64,000 nucleotides of DNA, taken from the NCBI GenBank assembly GCA_947034885.2, contig OX344750.2:40472821-40536820 (forward strand), written 5' to 3'. The notes beneath the pieces are model-generated. The model did no database searches, had not been told where the DNA came from, and saw only the letters and a list, made by a program, of their open reading frames with translations. Below are positions 25,071 through 39,051 of this stretch, in pieces; positions within the stretch are counted from its first letter, which is position 1, and each line of letters opens with the position of its first letter. This DNA is from Thuidium tamariscinum (Eukaryota > Streptophyta > Bryopsida > Hypnales > Thuidiaceae). Both the position numbers and the translations under genes were made by a program.

Positions 25071-26302
25071 ATATTCATCTTTGGAATTAGGAGTGGGAAG
25101 GAGAGATCTTCTACATGGTAGTATTTTGACTTCTTATGAATGCTTTTGGATTTTCTTTTGTACCAATGATTCCTATGGTATGAAAATAGATGACTTTCAT
25201 AGTTACAAGTCTATTTCTAAAGGGTTAATTCTTAAAATTTTCATTGACCATAATATGGTTGATTTGTTTTTAGAATGACCATTTCTAGACTTAGGATTGT
25301 GAAAAGTCACTTACTCTTGGATTCATTTTCAAGAGAATAAAGTTAGCTATGAAGTGATGTATTTAGATTTAGGAGAAGATTGACTATTATATTTATAAAA
25401 AAATTCAAAACATAGGTGGTCTAGTACTCTAGTGGTAAAGGAATAAAAAAAAGTCATCAAATAGAGAACTTTGTTCAATGAGGTTGAGGCATGTGATTTT
25501 TTTTACCTCTTCTTGGTTTATATCTAGTGACAATCCTTGAAGTACACATTTTGCACTTGGATTTGAGTTATTTTTATAAAAAATTCTTACAATATGTCTT
25601 TTCTTGTATTCTCTCATTCTACCATGTTCAATTTTGCATTTTGGCTTCAAATTTGGCACAAATCTTTTATTTATCTCTTTTATTTTAAAAATTTGCAATG
25701 AAGTGATTACTATTGCAAGACCATTTTCTCACTCATTTTTTATCCTAAAAATTTAAGACTTATTTTAATGCATGTAGAACTTAGTTACTTTAAGAATGAG
25801 CATAGGATGCAATTTTTAAAAATGCAAAAGAGCTAGTCAAAGCACAATTCTAGTTATTAAAAAATATAGATTTTGTTGAAGTAATCTTCACTTTAATGTT
25901 ATAATCTTGTAATTTATGAGTTGTATAGAAACCAAATTTTATAGAGATAATTAGGACTTGGCTTTGTACAAGATTTTACGGTTAAATTTGCCCTAAAAAT
26001 AACTCATTACCCTTTGAGCTTTAATTCTTTCTAACTTACAAAATCAAGATCCTAAACACCTTTAAAGTCATTGAAAATTTTAAGGATTAAAAAAATGTAT
26101 CCCTCTTTGATCAAGGTAATTGCTAGAATTATTTCAATTATTGTACCACTTGGAGTATTGTTTGCTTCTATTGTGAATAATAAAATCATCAGTCAACCAC
26201 TTTTTTTCCATAAGCATCATCTAACAGTTGAATGTGACATCCCAAAGTAGACAAACTATAGATTGATTTGTACTCAACCATAAGATGTTTTTTGGAGTAA
26301 AG
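25071..26302. other. AT-rich intergenic DNA, no gene seen
   Basis: About 1.2 kb with no coding-like ORF above 90 codons. A stretch at 25418-25440 (GGTGGTCTAGTACTCTAGTGG) faintly recalls a tRNA A-box region, but no cloverleaf follows. Confidence 0.5.
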
Positions 26303-26580
26303 AGAAGATTGTAAGTTCTTGGATTGTAGAAATTTTGTGGGAACTTTGTGAACTCTACCACAAAAGCAATCTAGCCAAGTTAGGAGACTGCCACAGTAGA
26401 TGGTATAAATTTAAATTTAAATTAATTATAAAATATCATGAAAATATTTTTAAAATAAATTAATCAATTTTTAATTTTTAATAGTTTCTATTTTTTTTTT
26501 AAATTGAATATTTAGATTGATAGTGGTTGGATCATACTAGAGAAAACAAATTTGGAAAACAATCCCAAAATTGCCTGAAA
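26303..26580 (+). mobile_element. MITE family M, degenerate copy
   Basis: GAAGATTGTAAGTTC, GTGGGAACTTTGTG, GGAGACTGCCACAGTAGA and the A/T-only middle follow the family order. TIRs are not recognisable. Confidence 0.45.
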
Positions 26581-26924
26581 TTACATGTAATGCATTATTT
26601 GAATGTTCATTTTTAACGTGAAGTAAATTAAAGTCAAAATGATTTGATTTAGGCAGGATCATATGGCACATCCTTCATCCAAACTTCAACCAAAAAAAGT
26701 ACAAGTAAACATCATCTAGTCTATATTGTAAAGTCATCTGAATTTAAAAGATTTTGTCATCAACATGCTAGAAATTAGCACCTATAGTGCTCCAAGATTA
26801 ACAATTTTAGGGTTAATTATTTCAAGCTATTACCAAAATCTCTTAATTCAACTTTGCCTTCTTATAATTTATGCACAATATATCCAAATGTCATTGCTTT
26901 GGTCTGCAATGACCTAAAACTATG

Positions 26925-27605
26925 ACGGATGATGGCTAGGTGATAGGAACTTGTGATGGAACCCATGAGGTTCCAAGTTCAGCTCTCCATGATGACATTG
27001 TTTGCATGAGTTTTTTTGTGTTGGTGTATGAAGAAGAGGTTTGTTCCTCTACTTGTTCCTAATGGAGAAATCCAAGGCATGTAATTCCCATGATCATATG
27101 CCAGTTGCATTGGATGTTGTGTCTTAGTCCAATGATAGACCTTGAAGGTCATATGTTTAAAAAAAATTCATTTTCCAACTTCATCTTAGATGAATAATAA
27201 CTTGTAATTAAAAATTTGACAATCAATTATACTAGTTGGGCAAATTCATTTAGTTTTAGACAATGTGATCTTATGTATTGTACAATGCTCCTATTGTAAC
27301 TTTACATCAATCTTAAGTTAACGTAACTACATTTGAAATCGCATGCTTTCTAAAGTCGCATACTACAAATTCTTGTCTAAGATATACTCTCACTATTCAT
27401 GAAAGTCCATAATTGCTTTCAAGAATACCTATTTTCAAGACTCATTTCGAAAATTTGTAGTTTATTCATAGTGTTCCAAAAATGTATTCTAAGAGACTTT
27501 TCACTACTAATTGGATCCCAATTTTCTTTTATCAATTTGATAATGAAAACCATGCTCAATTGCTTATTTGTGCAATTAAAGGCATACTTAACTTACATAT
27601 GCTTT
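26925..27605 (+). mobile_element. SINE-like retroposon, with repeat R1 body (right copy)
   Basis: The head has a tRNA-like arrangement: an A-box-like TGGCTAGGTGATAGG near 26933 and, about 30 bp later, a B-box-like GAGGTTCCAAGTTCAGCTC (26967-26985). The following body (27040-27605) is repeat R1, also present at 7925-8735. Internal pol III boxes followed by a body shared between dispersed copies is what a SINE looks like. I cannot see a poly(A) tail or target-site duplication, so the class is an inference. Confidence 0.45.
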
Positions 27606-28557
27606 ATGCCCCCATGGTGGCAACAACCACTTTGGACACAAGTCTTGCATTGAATAAGTGATTCCGGTGAAGTAGTTTGAGATGGCATGTTTCCATCATT
27701 CTAACAAGTTCACCTTGATTGTTAAACATCAAATTCCTTAACCTAGTAATGCCATTGGTGCCATTTTTTGGCGTTTAGCTGACTTTGAAGGGTTTGAAGA
27801 AGACTTTAACAATAGTTTTTTCATTCACTTTTTTTAAATGACCTTTCATGTTGACTTGTAAAGAGTCTCCAATTGAGTTTTTAGTCTAACTAATGTTTAT
27901 TTTCATATAGTTGAGAAGTAATTAGAGAAAACGAATGGCAAAATTTGCCATCCTAGTGTATTTTGAGTAATTAAGTAAATCTGAAATTGCTCCTTGAAAA
28001 TGACATTTTTTGAATTTGAGTTCAACTAACAAAATGAATCTCCTCTGGTCTAGTTTCTACTCCAATTGGAATTTTGAAAAATTTCGTAAAATTAAATATT
28101 TTATTGCATTTTGAACTTTGGCTACATTTTTAATGTCCGTTGCATCCTAATTATAGAGGTACACAAAAAATGAGGTTCCACCATGATATTTGTCACTAAA
28201 ATGCACACAAAGGTGAAATTTTCAGATTTTTTTAGATAGTTTTCTATTTGATATGATTTTTTCTTCACTTTTTCTTTCTTCCAAAGTTTTCATAAAAATC
28301 AATTTTCTTCAAAAATTGGTACATTTTTTGTGAAGTATAGAAAACATGTACTTTCATCTCTAAAAAATAAAAATAAAAATTTTCATACATGTATGTTTCC
28401 AAAATGGTAACAAATTGAGTGCTTGGCAAGGAGGCTTCAAACTAGTGGTTATAGGTCCATCCTTTAAGGATTAAAATCCAGAATTTTTTTGGGGACTTAA
28501 TTTACAAATGGCCTTTGGTGGGCCAGAAATGCCTAGACATCGATAAGCGGTATGGTT
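27606..28557. other. AT-rich intergenic DNA, no gene seen
   Basis: About 950 bp with no coding-like ORF, RNA gene or strong repeat recognised. Confidence 0.5.
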
Positions 28558-28790
28558 GGGGTGAACTAGCCCCTCACTCACCCCTTTGAAGTCATTGGGT
28601 GTAGTTAAAAAGAAGATCCCCTATTTTGTGCTTCATTAATTTATCTCTTGTATCTTCTTGAATTAATTTGGGGCCTCTGATTACATATTAAGATGAATTC
28701 AAAATTAGAAAAAACTTTCATGCGTGGAAAACAAAAAACTTTAGCATTTTTCTTTGGAGGTAAGTGAGGGTCAATTCACCCATTAGGGGG
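28558..28790. mobile_element. Small TIR element (about 230 bp)
   Basis: GGGGTGAACTAGCCCCTCAC near 28558 returns inverted near 28760-28790 (GTGAGGGTCAATTCACCC). There is no ORF. It lies directly before the family F element at 28824. Confidence 0.5.
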
Positions 28791-28823
28791 GATTTAAGGG
28801 CATTAGAAGACCGTGAGTTCTTT

Positions 28824-29718
28824 TAACCCCTAAAGGACCAAAGTACCTTGTTTGGCAACATAGCTATTTTGGGCAAGTACGCGTGACTAGAAATTTTCAT
28901 GTTTTGGAACCAAATTTTAATAGAAGGTGTGGATGAGGAGTATCTTTAAAGCCCAACAATTTTCATGACTTTTAACTACATGGACGAAAACTATTATTGC
29001 ATGATATGTTGTTTGTTTCTCAACTCGGGCAGTTCGGGCAAATTAGAAAAAATCACTTTTTTTGAAAAAAAGTTAAATTTTTTTTTTTAGATTTATATAT
29101 ACATGGAAAACTTTAAATCATTCCATTTGGATTAATGAGTCAAAAGCTATGAAGAATTTTCGTTTGCGGGTAGTTATAGATTCTCTGCTCTAAAATAAAC
29201 TTTGAAGTCCTTTATTTTATTCAATTTTCAATATTTTTGAAAAAAAATAAGGACATTGGGTGTAGATTGTTTATTACAACATTTAAACCATTGGGATTGG
29301 CATTTTTCAATTCAATAAATAAATTGTTAACAATTTAGTGTTTTGAATCATTCTCTACTTCTTTCTATTTACTACTTTTTTTGTACATGTTGTACAATTT
29401 CAAATGATTTGAAAATTTTCAAGCATGTAGACAACTTGAATTGAAGAATGAATCCAAAAAACAACAACCATTATGAACATTTTTTTATACAAATGTGGCC
29501 TTTTGAAGTGCAACTACTTGGATTTTTGCGGTGGCAAAAAATCCTACATGGCGAAACTTTATGAAAAAATTTCGATGTCTTTTCAAGCTATTGCACTTAA
29601 AGATCTAACGGTTTTATTATTCCAAAAATATTTCTTCTCTGAAATTTGGTAGTTGTCCTAGAAATGATAGTTTTGGAGCAATTTTAGTGAAAACATAGTC
29701 AAAAACCTTTAGGGGTTA
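28824..29718 (+). mobile_element. Family F TIR element, complete copy (895 bp)
   Basis: The ends are perfect 13-bp inverted repeats, TAACCCCTAAAGG...CCTTTAGGGGTTA. The interior has no ORF and is shared with copies at 46760-47590 and 47598-48549 and, more distantly, with 55730-56340 and 61500-62110. Shared landmarks are 'CCCAACAATTTTCATGACTTTT', 'AATCATTCCATTTGGATTAATGAGTCAAAAG' (given here in part) and 'ACATGTTGTACAATTTCAAATGATT'. It is a non-autonomous DNA element of unknown superfamily. Confidence 0.75.
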
Positions 29719-30015
29719 AGTTCCCAAACTATGGAAACATGCCACATCAGCAATCTAATATGGTCAAGAGATTGCCATGTCAAAAATAGTAGTTTTTTTA
29801 TTTTAAAAATTTTCGTGATGAAAAGTAATTTTTTTAAATCACTTTTAGGTTTCTTGATACTTTTTGGAATTTTAGAATTACAAAAATTTGATTTTTCTTT
29901 CAAAAATTCAAAAATTCAGCCATTATAGGCTGCTTTCCTGTTTCTAGACAACATAGGGAATGGGCACATGAATGACCCTGAAACAGCCCTCCCTTGCCCT
30001 TAAATCTCCTCTAGG
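29719..30015 (+). mobile_element. MITE family M copy abutting family F
   Basis: AGTTCCCAAACTATGG, GGTCAAGAGATTGCCATGTC, the AT-rich middle and CCTGAAACAGCCCTCC tail follow the family order. It starts immediately after the family F right end. Confidence 0.55.
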
Positions 30016-31018
30016 CTAGCCTTCTAAAAGTGACCACTAATCTAGAAGTACATTTTACTTTCTCCAATGTAATAGTAGTGTACATTCCATTAGATGGTTG
30101 TTTTAAGCAACTACTATTCTTCAACTTCAAAATTCAAAACTAATTTTATAATGGTCCAAAAAATATGAAACAACTTGGATAAGATGCAAATTTTATTTTT
30201 CCACCTAAAAGAATTTGTTCAAAATTTTCTTAAGGAATTCAACTACCTCCAAAATGCAATCAATTCTTTAATAGTCACTTTGAAAGTAAACTACTTTATT
30301 AGGAGAGCCAAATTCCAATAGTGTCCTAATTTTGATGCCAATAGTTGTAATGTAATATAATAGGCTTTGATTGTTGTATTGACTTCTTTTTTTGAGAAAT
30401 CTTTAAAGAAACTTCTTCACATTCATCATAAATGTAGATTTTGTCAATGCATACAAAATCTCCTTGATTTGGTCGATAACCTTTTTTGAACTATGTAAGA
30501 TTTTTGTTTCTAACTTACAAGTAATTGTATCTACCTTATGACATGCATAGTATGTTCAATTGGTGATAAAAGTGGTGTTAGCCAAAGTCTCTCAAATAAA
30601 TTTTGATGTAACTTTGGAAAAATTTCTTAAACAACAACCATACATAAATTATTCATCTTTTAAGTGTAGAATCACATAGAAATTGATAAGAGTCCTAAGT
30701 GATAAAATCAATAAGCTTGACAAGTCCATTTTTGTCAATTATCTATTTCTATCAACTTATTTTTAATGCCAATTCCACAACAAAATTCATCCAAGTCCAT
30801 TCATTTTTCAACAAAATCAATTCATTAAGGCCAACAAGGATAACATGTCAATTCTTTAATGGTGAATACTTAAGTACCATTGGATACATAGAAAGGTAAT
30901 TATAAGTTGTTTAAAGGATGTTTATGACTCTACTCTATAGATTGTTTTGTAATGTCAAAGCAAACTACTTCAAAAATTCATAGAAATTACAATTTTTATT
31001 GAAAAATTATAATTCTCT
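30016..31018. other. AT-rich intergenic DNA with an old repeat
   Basis: 30130-30290 is similar to 13890-14060 and 39590-39720 ('ATGAAACAACTTGGATAAGATGC' against 'ATGAAATGACTTGGGTTAAATATC'; same order of following blocks). This marks a third dispersed repeat of unknown class. No gene is seen. Confidence 0.4.
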
Positions 31019-31319
31019 CATAAGAGGATTTTAGGCCGGTTTAGAAGATTGCAAGTTCCCAAATGTTCGAAATGCAGTGGGAACACTGGGAACGCTATGT
31101 TGATCTGGTTGAGCAATTGCCACGTCAAAAAATGCTAATTAATTAATTAAATTTTAAAAAAATCTTTTTAATACATTTTGAAGTTTTTTGGGAAAAAAAT
31201 TAAATTTTTTTTTTCAAAATTCAAAAATTCAGACCAACAGGGAGTTGGTCTGCAGTAGTGGGAACATTTCACGGAAAAGCCTTGAAACAGTCTTCCTGGG
31301 GCCCAAAAATCCTCTTATG
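31019..31319 (+). mobile_element. MITE family M, intact copy (301 bp)
   Basis: The ends CATAAGAGGATTTT...AAAATCCTCTTATG... form the family TIR. The interior has GGGAACGCTATGTTGATCTGG, CAATTGCCACGTCA, ACCAACAGGGAGTTGGT and CTTGAAACAGTCTTCC. No ORF. Confidence 0.8.
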
Positions 31320-34300
31320 TTGGGTTTGATTTGTCAAGTAAGCACACTCCTTTGAAAAATATGTACCCCTCTTGGACTTAGTCCAAAGAAATTCAATTGC
31401 AAATCAAGGTGCTAAGCAACTTCTCTAACTTAACAATCAAATGAATGTGATTTATGAAGATATGTCACTTTTTGGGTTTAATTGGCTGAATTGAGAATTT
31501 TAAAAATCAAATATAGGTGGCCAATGTGTAGGGTTTAAAAAGCATCTTATTATCAAGAAAATTAAATGCCACATTCAAGTAAAGAATGTAAACATTGTTA
31601 ACCTTGAAGAGATGGGTGTTAAACCTCTTAAGTCTAACAATTAAGTCCTTCAAGCTCACCTCTAAGTGCACTTCACCTCTTAATGACACCAAAGGACACA
31701 ATCTCCTAACTTACACTACATATACCACACATATACAAAGTTAGGTTCTACATTCCTCTGTGACTCCCAACACTTCCATTCTAATCCTTAACTCTTACAA
31801 GATATTGGGCCACATATCATTTGATGACATGGGGTGGAACTTCCATTAATGTCCAATCACTTGATCAATACACTACTTCCCATTGGTGCTAACGTCACTT
31901 AAATAGGACCAACTTCTTATTAGACCATTCCATCACATTTTGGAATTCACATTGGGAATTATTCACTCAAATACATCTGAATTGGATTTACCAATTAAAA
32001 CATACACATGGCCTAATGTAGAGCAAGACACCATCCAATTTATATTAAGGAATGCACAAGTACTATCTCCATGGTAATACACAAGTAGTGGTGAGACTCC
32101 AATACCAACCTCACCACCTATAGCCACTTTGGCTTACCATGACACCATTCAGAAAGGAGGAAGGAAACCACTCCTCTTTATAGTACTCTTTATAGGATTT
32201 AGCACACACACTCTCCTAGACTTCCTCCAAAACACCCAAGACACACTCAGCTTGGAAGACCACTTATTTCCATATCTTCATAAAATCGGGCCCCAAAATC
32301 CTTCCAAACTTCCCATTGAGATAACTTTTTGCTCTAATTTACAAATTTGGCTTGCAAGCCCATTTTCTTAATCTACACTTTTTGAAAATCACTGTGGACT
32401 ATTTAATTTCTCCAATCCTATAATGATCAAGGAAATTATGGCCCTTTAAAGATCTAAGTCCCTTGCGAGAGGCAGTTCTCTAGGACTTCTTCTACTTTTG
32501 ATGCCAATAATTTTGAATTTTTACAACTTATCTTAACACAAGCCTTAGAATTTTAGAAAGCTTGTCTTTTAAACTTTTTAACAATATGTAGCATGACCTA
32601 TTTGGCTTAAATGAATCCTTCCAAACCTTATCTCCCATGCCCCACATCTTGAGATGCAGCTAGAACAACTCACACCTCAGATCCTCATGTTTTTTTGGAC
32701 CTATGGATGTGCTTTCTAACAAGCTTTCTAGACATATGTATCACTCTTGCCAAATCTTCCCTATTAGAGCACCTACAACATTCTTATTACTCAAGATTGC
32801 AAGTCCTTCTCACTTTATTTCTTGGAAGGCTTGGGGAGTCCACACAACATCTTCCTTGCTCACTATGAACAAGCAAACCTCTTTATGAGGGTCACGACAA
32901 TAGGCATGACAAAAAGTTTCAAACTTCAAGTTCTTCTATCAATCTATTTGTATGCTCCCATTTTGCAACTATCTACAAATGAAATGTTTTGTAAGTATTT
33001 TTGAGATGTAATTATGTACCTTCTATAAGCTACAAAAATTCTAAAAAAATTTAGAAGATTTAGAATTACTATGGCTTTTTAAATAAAAACTACAAAGCAT
33101 TCACATCAAATTCACAATACATTTTAAGAAAAAATAAAAATCTCTCTATAGGTCTATACATTATTGAATTAAACACCATGATTCAAAAAATTTGATCATA
33201 TCATTTAAAAATTAGAAAATCAACACTATGTGGAAATAGGTCCAAAGTTCAAATATCAATAAAAAATATATATATATATATATATGATTTTTTATTCAAA
33301 CTTATAAATTTTTGAAAACTTCAAATTAGAATAGAAACTAGGTTTGATAAGCTTCATTTCAATAGGTTGTCTCAAATACAAATAGATCATTTTTATTGCT
33401 TAAATTTAGATCTAGAAAAAAGAACACACAATCCCAAAATACATTGCATGGTGATTAATATTTTGGGATTCAACATTTCCTTAAAATTATTGCTATAATT
33501 ATTCACCAAATTTTTGGCATCCACACCTATATATGACTCCTAGCTCCCAATGAGTACCAAAATATTTAGATGAAATTCAATTGTTCTTTGTTCCCTACAA
33601 AGCTTTTTATTTGTTGAAAGGACTTTTTTTTGGTCCCTTTAAAAAATACTCAGTTATTGGACCCTACTTCAAATGCAAACCTATAGTTTAAAATGTGAAT
33701 TTTTGTCTAGAATAAGGTAGATACTAAATTCCACTTCTATATAAATTTCAAGTCATCTACTAAATCTCTTGGTTTGAACAAAGGAAGGTAGAAAAAAAGC
33801 CACTACTAACATTTTTGAAAACCACTATAAATTCTTTAGAGTAATCAAATGGAAGTTGAAGCATCTTTATTTCAAAAATGGTTGATTATCCTTAAAGGAT
33901 GTTTGAAGACATGAAAAGTTTGATGCATTATTTCATTGCTAATTATAGGAACAAAGAGTATATCTATTGATTTAATAATCAAACTATTTTGGTGACTACT
34001 ATAGTCATGGGGGTCAAATATTTCCAAGATTAAGGGGAGTTCGGTGGCATAACTAGGTACTATGTGCTTTCAACTTGAATAAAGTCATGATAAATTGTGT
34101 ATTGAGGAAAAATAAAAAATAACTTAGGTTGGATTTCTCTTAGGAAGGCTAATGCTTTCCCATGAAAAATTCATTGATAGGACCAACAAAGTATTTGGGG
34201 AAAGAAAAAGTGGTATTTTCAAATATAGATATACAAATAAATGAGTATGTCACACCTCCACTTTTACTATTTTCATGTATTCCAATACAAAGAATGTGCT

Positions 34301-36233
34301 TATTACATACTATAATTAATGACTTACTAGAAAAATATCGGGCTCTCTAAAGGGCCTCCAATGTTTGACAAGCTAATATATTTTTGGAGTCTATTGAGCA
34401 CTCAAAAGTAGGAATCTTTGACAAAATTAGAGATTCACTCTATATAAATATAGGGAGTTTCAAGAAATACATTTCAGTTTTTTATTCTATAATTGTTTGA
34501 AGAAGATGCTTCATGAGTGCTTTCAAATATAAAACAACACTTGTCACAACTTCCTCCTTTCAACTACTAATGCTTAAGAATGAATGCTCTAAAATTTGAA
34601 AGTCTATAGAAGTGTAGAAATAGGGGGAAAATCCTCCTTAGGCAAAATAAATGTGATGCAAGGGGCCCTCTTAGCACTTTCTAGTAGCCTTGGTGAGAAT
34701 CTACAATTTTTCTAATGTATCAATTGATAGAATTTGTAGTAAAATCCAAAAATATTTTGATCTTCACACAAAGTAGTAATATCAAGAGCTTTTGATTTAC
34801 TCTAATAGCTAGTAATTTGACCTTGAAAACAATGTTCCGTACCTTAGAATATTTTGTTACCACCAAGTTGGAGCAATGCTTTTATAATGGAATCACAAGG
34901 AATAGTTTTAGTATTCTCAATAACTATTTGGAGAGAATGTAGATTTTTTGTGTTAGTTTGTGCCAATTTCTATCTTTTCTGGTATTCTAATGTCATTGTG
35001 AAGGGATCTTCAAAGAATTCATGTACACAAGGAAGTTGTGGGGTTTTTTTTGCAAGGATTTTTGTAGTTTCTCCCCAAATCTCCTACATGCAATCTAAAT
35101 TAGTAGACTCTACAACACATTAGCACAACTTACATTTCAATGTTGTTTCCATCTAATATTTGGTAGATTTAACAAGTTGCAATTGTCCCATATCAATTGT
35201 CAACGACACCATGAGGTAGGACACATAAGAATTGTAAGTTGGCAATCTATGAGTCATAGTTTTCTACTTACAAAAATCTATCAATTTTAGTAAGTCTATA
35301 TTGTAGAAATAAAATAAAATAGATTTATGATGAATGATATTTTGAAATGTTTGTAAAATTAATATCTATGTACTACCTATTATTTGAGCTCTTAAAATCT
35401 AAAAAGAGTTTACATTGAAATTCTAAAATGTACAAATCAATAAGATTGGAAATTCCAAATCTACATAAAAGATGGATTTGAGCCTCAAAAATCTACAAGT
35501 CATACTAATTGTGTGCACTAAAATCTACACCTAGGTTGGATTTGAGAGGCATAAATCTACACTTGAGAAGATTGAATCTTGTAAAAATTGAGTTGATTTT
35601 GAGGTGGGGGTATTTTCACAAATTCCTTGAATCACTTTTCCTTGTGATGGCTACATTCTCTATGTGCAATAAAACAAGCTAAAAAAAGGTAGTTCTTGCA
35701 GGGGATTACCGTTACTTTGCATGTAGGGAATACTCAAATCACTCCCTGTGAATGTAAGCTAATTGTCATTTGAAGCAATAATTTTACCCTCCAAAAATAG
35801 TTGAATCTAGTTCTGCATCAGGGTCCAGGAAATATTTTGGGTTCTACTTGCTATCTTCTATTCCCAAAATGAACCAGTTTTTCAAGTATGGAGTTCCAAT
35901 AGTTTACTTTATTTTTAACTCAAAAAAGAAAATTTTGCAGATTTTTCACTGGTTTTTTTCCATTTCTTTCAATTTGCAAGTGGTTTTTTCTGAAATTCAT
36001 CCGGCTGATCTTGAACTAGCTGCCGGTTCTTGCCGGACCCTGTTCTGCATGCATCAAACTTACAGGACTGAAACCACACTATGTTATTAACACTGATTAT
36101 GAAGCTCTGATCTGAAGGTCTCCACGTTCTAATTCAACCAGTCTAGCTCGTAATAGATTTCACAGCTCTGCTCAGTGCTGCTGGTCTCAATCCTCGCCTC
36201 AACATGCCCAATCATCACGATGAAATTGCAGCA
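31320..36233. other. AT-rich intergenic DNA, no gene seen
   Basis: About 4.9 kb. 33740-34130 is the right copy of repeat R2. A TA microsatellite lies at 33268-33285. 36000-36230 is less AT-rich and could be a decayed unique sequence. The open frames (longest about 89 codons, at 34854-35123) have no recognisable domains. Confidence 0.55.
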
Positions 36234-36380
36234 AATAAGGGCAAAACACCCATTCCCGTCCATGTATCCATTCCCGTCCATATGTAGCAGGGGTGCACAT
36301 TTTTCTTTGAAAAATGTGCATCCCTGCTACACATGGACGGGAATGGATACATGGACGGGAATGGGTGTTCCCACCTTATT
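36234..36380. mobile_element. Near-perfect long hairpin (147 bp)
   Basis: Arms 36245-36304 and 36310-36369 are 60 nt each, match at 58 of 60 positions, and are separated by a 5-nt loop (CTTTG). Outer bases AATAAGG/CCTTATT extend the pairing. Each arm holds two copies of ATTCCCGTCCATGTA-type sequence. It has the structure of a fold-back MITE and, if transcribed, of a small-RNA precursor. Confidence 0.8.
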
Positions 36381-36476
36381 ACCAAGATGCATCAAGCGAT
36401 CGATCATGTGCACGACAAGGTGTAATTGAGAATTGTTAATTCAGTAAGCAAACCAAACCAGTAATTAGTGTATGCA

Positions 36477-36833
36477 CAAGGAGATTATTTGGGTTTATCA
36501 CGTGGTGAACTCACTATCATTATCACCTCTAAAGTGGTAAGATCAGTACTATTATCACTTATGGTCAATTTCGTTAAAATGGCGGTATTCCGAGTGCCAT
36601 TTTGACATATTTCGTGTACCATTTTGACATAGAGGCCTAGAAGTAAAGGAAGAAAATGTGCCATAGTTTAATGAAATGTTGTGCCATTTTAATGGAATAT
36701 CATGCTATTTTAATGGAATTTCATGCTATTTTATTGGAATACCGCCATTTTAACGAAATTGACCATACTTCAATTCTTCAAAGGTGATAATGGTAGTGAC
36801 TTTACCACCTAGTAAATCCAAATAATCTCCTTG
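36477..36833. mobile_element. MITE with about 110-bp terminal inverted repeats
   Basis: CAAGGAGATTATTTGGGTTT at the left is inverted at the right as AAATCCAAATAATCTCCTTG. The similarity runs inward to TTTCGTTAAAATGGCGGTAT. The centre holds degenerate direct repeats of TGCCATTTTAATGGAAT. No ORF. Confidence 0.8.
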
Positions 36834-36996
36834 TCATAAGAAGTACTATAGTTGGCTTCATGGTATTTTTTTAAGGCATTTTCAACCTTGCAAGTAGCCT
36901 CTATCATCTTCACTTCTAGAAGTTGATTGCGAGTGGGACTATCCAACACCTTTTAGTAGCCTTCAAAGTGGATGCCAAAAACCCAACAAATATTTT

Positions 36997-37167
36997 GTTA
37001 AAATGGTAGTATTTCTATGTCATTTTTTCATTCTTTTTCTTGGATATGTATAGAATTTAGACCTTAGGGTCTTCAATTCTAAGAGGGATTTATATTTTAG
37101 AATACACGTTCTAAACCTTGGAAAATGCCAAATTGTGGAATACTGCCATTTTAATGAAATATCCATT
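36997..37167. mobile_element. Small TIR element related to the 36477 MITE core
   Basis: GTTAAAATGGTAGTATT at the left is inverted at the right as AATACTGCCATTTTAAT. These are the same inner-end motifs as the 36477-36833 MITE, so it may be a deletion derivative. Confidence 0.45.
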
Positions 37168-38440
<1,273 letters not shown>

Positions 38441-38881
38441 TATTACCTTTATTGTACAAGTACAATATACACACTACCCTAGTTTTTCAAGAATTATACA
38501 GTGGTAATGCTCTTTTTTCCTAGCTACATTTCAAAATTGGGTGCACAATACCATTTCATACAGCCTCTATCCTAGAAAGATTGTTTTTTTTCAATGTCAT
38601 GTTTTTTTGAGGGTTTTTTGAGTAGGCCAAAAAAATACCTTCTTGTAGCTAATTGTATCTAGGTTGACATAAACCCATGCATCCTTTTTTAACCTTGTAA
38701 CAGTGCTATAGACACTAAGTGCTCAATGGATGACAAAGAATTCTTGCCTATAGGACAAAATTGCAATTGTTCATTCTTGAAATTTTGTACAGAAAGAGGG
38801 AGGTCACAATTCATGAATAGTAGTGTGGTCTCCAATGAAAAATTTTGAATTTCTTAAAGTAGATGATTAGCATGGTTTCAA
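38441..38881. other. Intergenic DNA, no gene seen
   Basis: About 440 bp of AT-rich sequence without recognisable features. Confidence 0.5.
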
Positions 38882-39013
38882 CACTAGTAGAAAATCTCCC
38901 CAGTTCTGTTGATTTGGTCGCGTTGATGATCAATAGATTTCTGTTAATCAACAAAAATCTATTGATCATCAACGCGACCAAATCAACAGAACCGGGGAGA
39001 TTTTCTACTAGTG
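38882..39013. mobile_element. Near-perfect hairpin (132 bp)
   Basis: Arms 38882-38940 and 38955-39013 are 59 nt each and match at 58 positions, with a 14-nt loop. The single mismatch is an A against C, as expected from one transition. The ends read CACTAGTAG...CTACTAGTG. It is young or under selection, since random drift would already have broken the pairing. Confidence 0.85.
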
Positions 39014-39051
39014 CAAGAAGCATGATTTCCACGGAGACCAGCCCATTCTTA

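Noticed and set aside
25418-25440. tRNA-like A-box sequence
   Set aside because: No B box at the right distance and no cloverleaf can be drawn.
32129-32371. 80-codon frame resembling a possible secreted or membrane peptide
   Set aside because: Non-coding composition, no domain, in AT-rich repeat territory.
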